From the NCBI GenBank assembly GCA_903832165.1, contig CAILAQ010000659.1:1-5640 (forward strand): a DNA stretch of 5,640 bases, read 5' to 3'. A program made the position numbers and the translations under genes. Every line of letters begins with the position of its first letter. Within the stretch, counting starts at the first letter, position 1. The DNA is from an uncultured Bacteroidota bacterium (GTDB lineage: Bacteria > Bacteroidota > Bacteroidia > Bacteroidales > UBA12481). The notes beneath the pieces were generated by a model. The model was not told the origin of the DNA, did not search any database, and saw nothing but the letters and a program-made list of their open reading frames with translations. This document shows positions 5,516-5,640 of this stretch, in pieces.

Positions 5516-5640
5516 CGTCGCATACCGCGGAACTATGCAGGTGGGGACCTCGTCGCATACCGCGGAACTATGCAGGTGGGGACCTCGTCGCATACCGCGG
5601 AACTATGCAGGTGGGGACCTCGTCGCATACCGCGGAACTA
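5508..5640 (+). repeat. 35-bp tandem repeat array running off the window
   Basis: Three full identical 35-bp units start at 5508, 5543 and 5578, and the first 28 bases of a fourth start at 5613. Each begins GGGGACCTCGTCGCATACC and contains the palindrome CCGCGG. It also has complementary arms GCATA and TATGC around a 9-nt loop, extended by ACCT/AGGT with a 4-nt bulge on one side. There is no unique spacer between units, so it is a minisatellite, not CRISPR. The length outside the window is unknown. Confidence 0.95.

Noticed and set aside
4986..5558. Minus-strand 190-residue frame
   Set aside because: It is antisense to the membrane-protein gene, has the composition of a shadow frame and extends into the repeat DNA.
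5508..5640. CRISPR array
   Set aside because: The 35-bp units are directly adjacent and identical with no unique spacers, and no cas gene is nearby.
5535..5640. A plus-strand open frame starting at ATG 5535 and continuing through the 35-bp repeats
   Set aside because: The unit has no stop triplet in any plus frame, so openness is automatic. The 35-bp period shifts frame each unit, and there is no ribosome-binding site or recognisable protein.

Overview
The window looks like a chromosomal segment of a Bacteroidota (FCB-group) bacterium, at roughly even GC. Four things point there. The first gene ends in a type A type IX secretion (T9SS) sorting domain. The second encodes the long, Lys-rich cold-shock-domain protein typical of Bacteroidota. 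A perfect match to the Bacteroidota -7 promoter element (TAnnTTTG) precedes the third gene. The proteins are of kinds common in that phylum. No rRNA, tRNA, transposase, integrase or CRISPR array is visible.

Layout. Positions 1-2124 (+) hold the 3' part of a large secreted M14-type carboxypeptidase: the end of the peptidase domain, a carboxypeptidase regulatory-like domain, two Ig-like beta-sandwich regions, a jelly-roll/MAM-like domain and the T9SS sorting domain. Positions 2305-2799 (-) encode a cold-shock-domain protein. Divergent from it, 2886-3398 (+) encodes a small DUF4352-like lipoprotein. Positions 3771-5444 (+) encode a polytopic membrane protein with an N-terminal coiled coil, probably a short DUF2339 relative. 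The four genes do not form an obvious pathway or operon and look like independent housekeeping or accessory genes.

The unusual part is the intergenic DNA. It is packed with small repeats: a heptamer array that runs into the cold-shock stop codon, a 42-bp near-perfect inverted repeat flanking the cold-shock/lipoprotein pair, two copies of a 37-bp palindromic REP-like element with one compensatory base-pair change, an 18-bp perfect hairpin, an 8-bp tandem repeat, and a 35-bp tandem array that runs off the right end. Several of these recur in the same order downstream of the lipoprotein gene and the membrane-protein gene, as if one composite intergenic module had been copied and then diverged. 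The 35-bp array appears to be an expansion of the tail of the second palindromic element. I see no convincing new defence or enzymatic system; the repeat architecture is the part worth following up.
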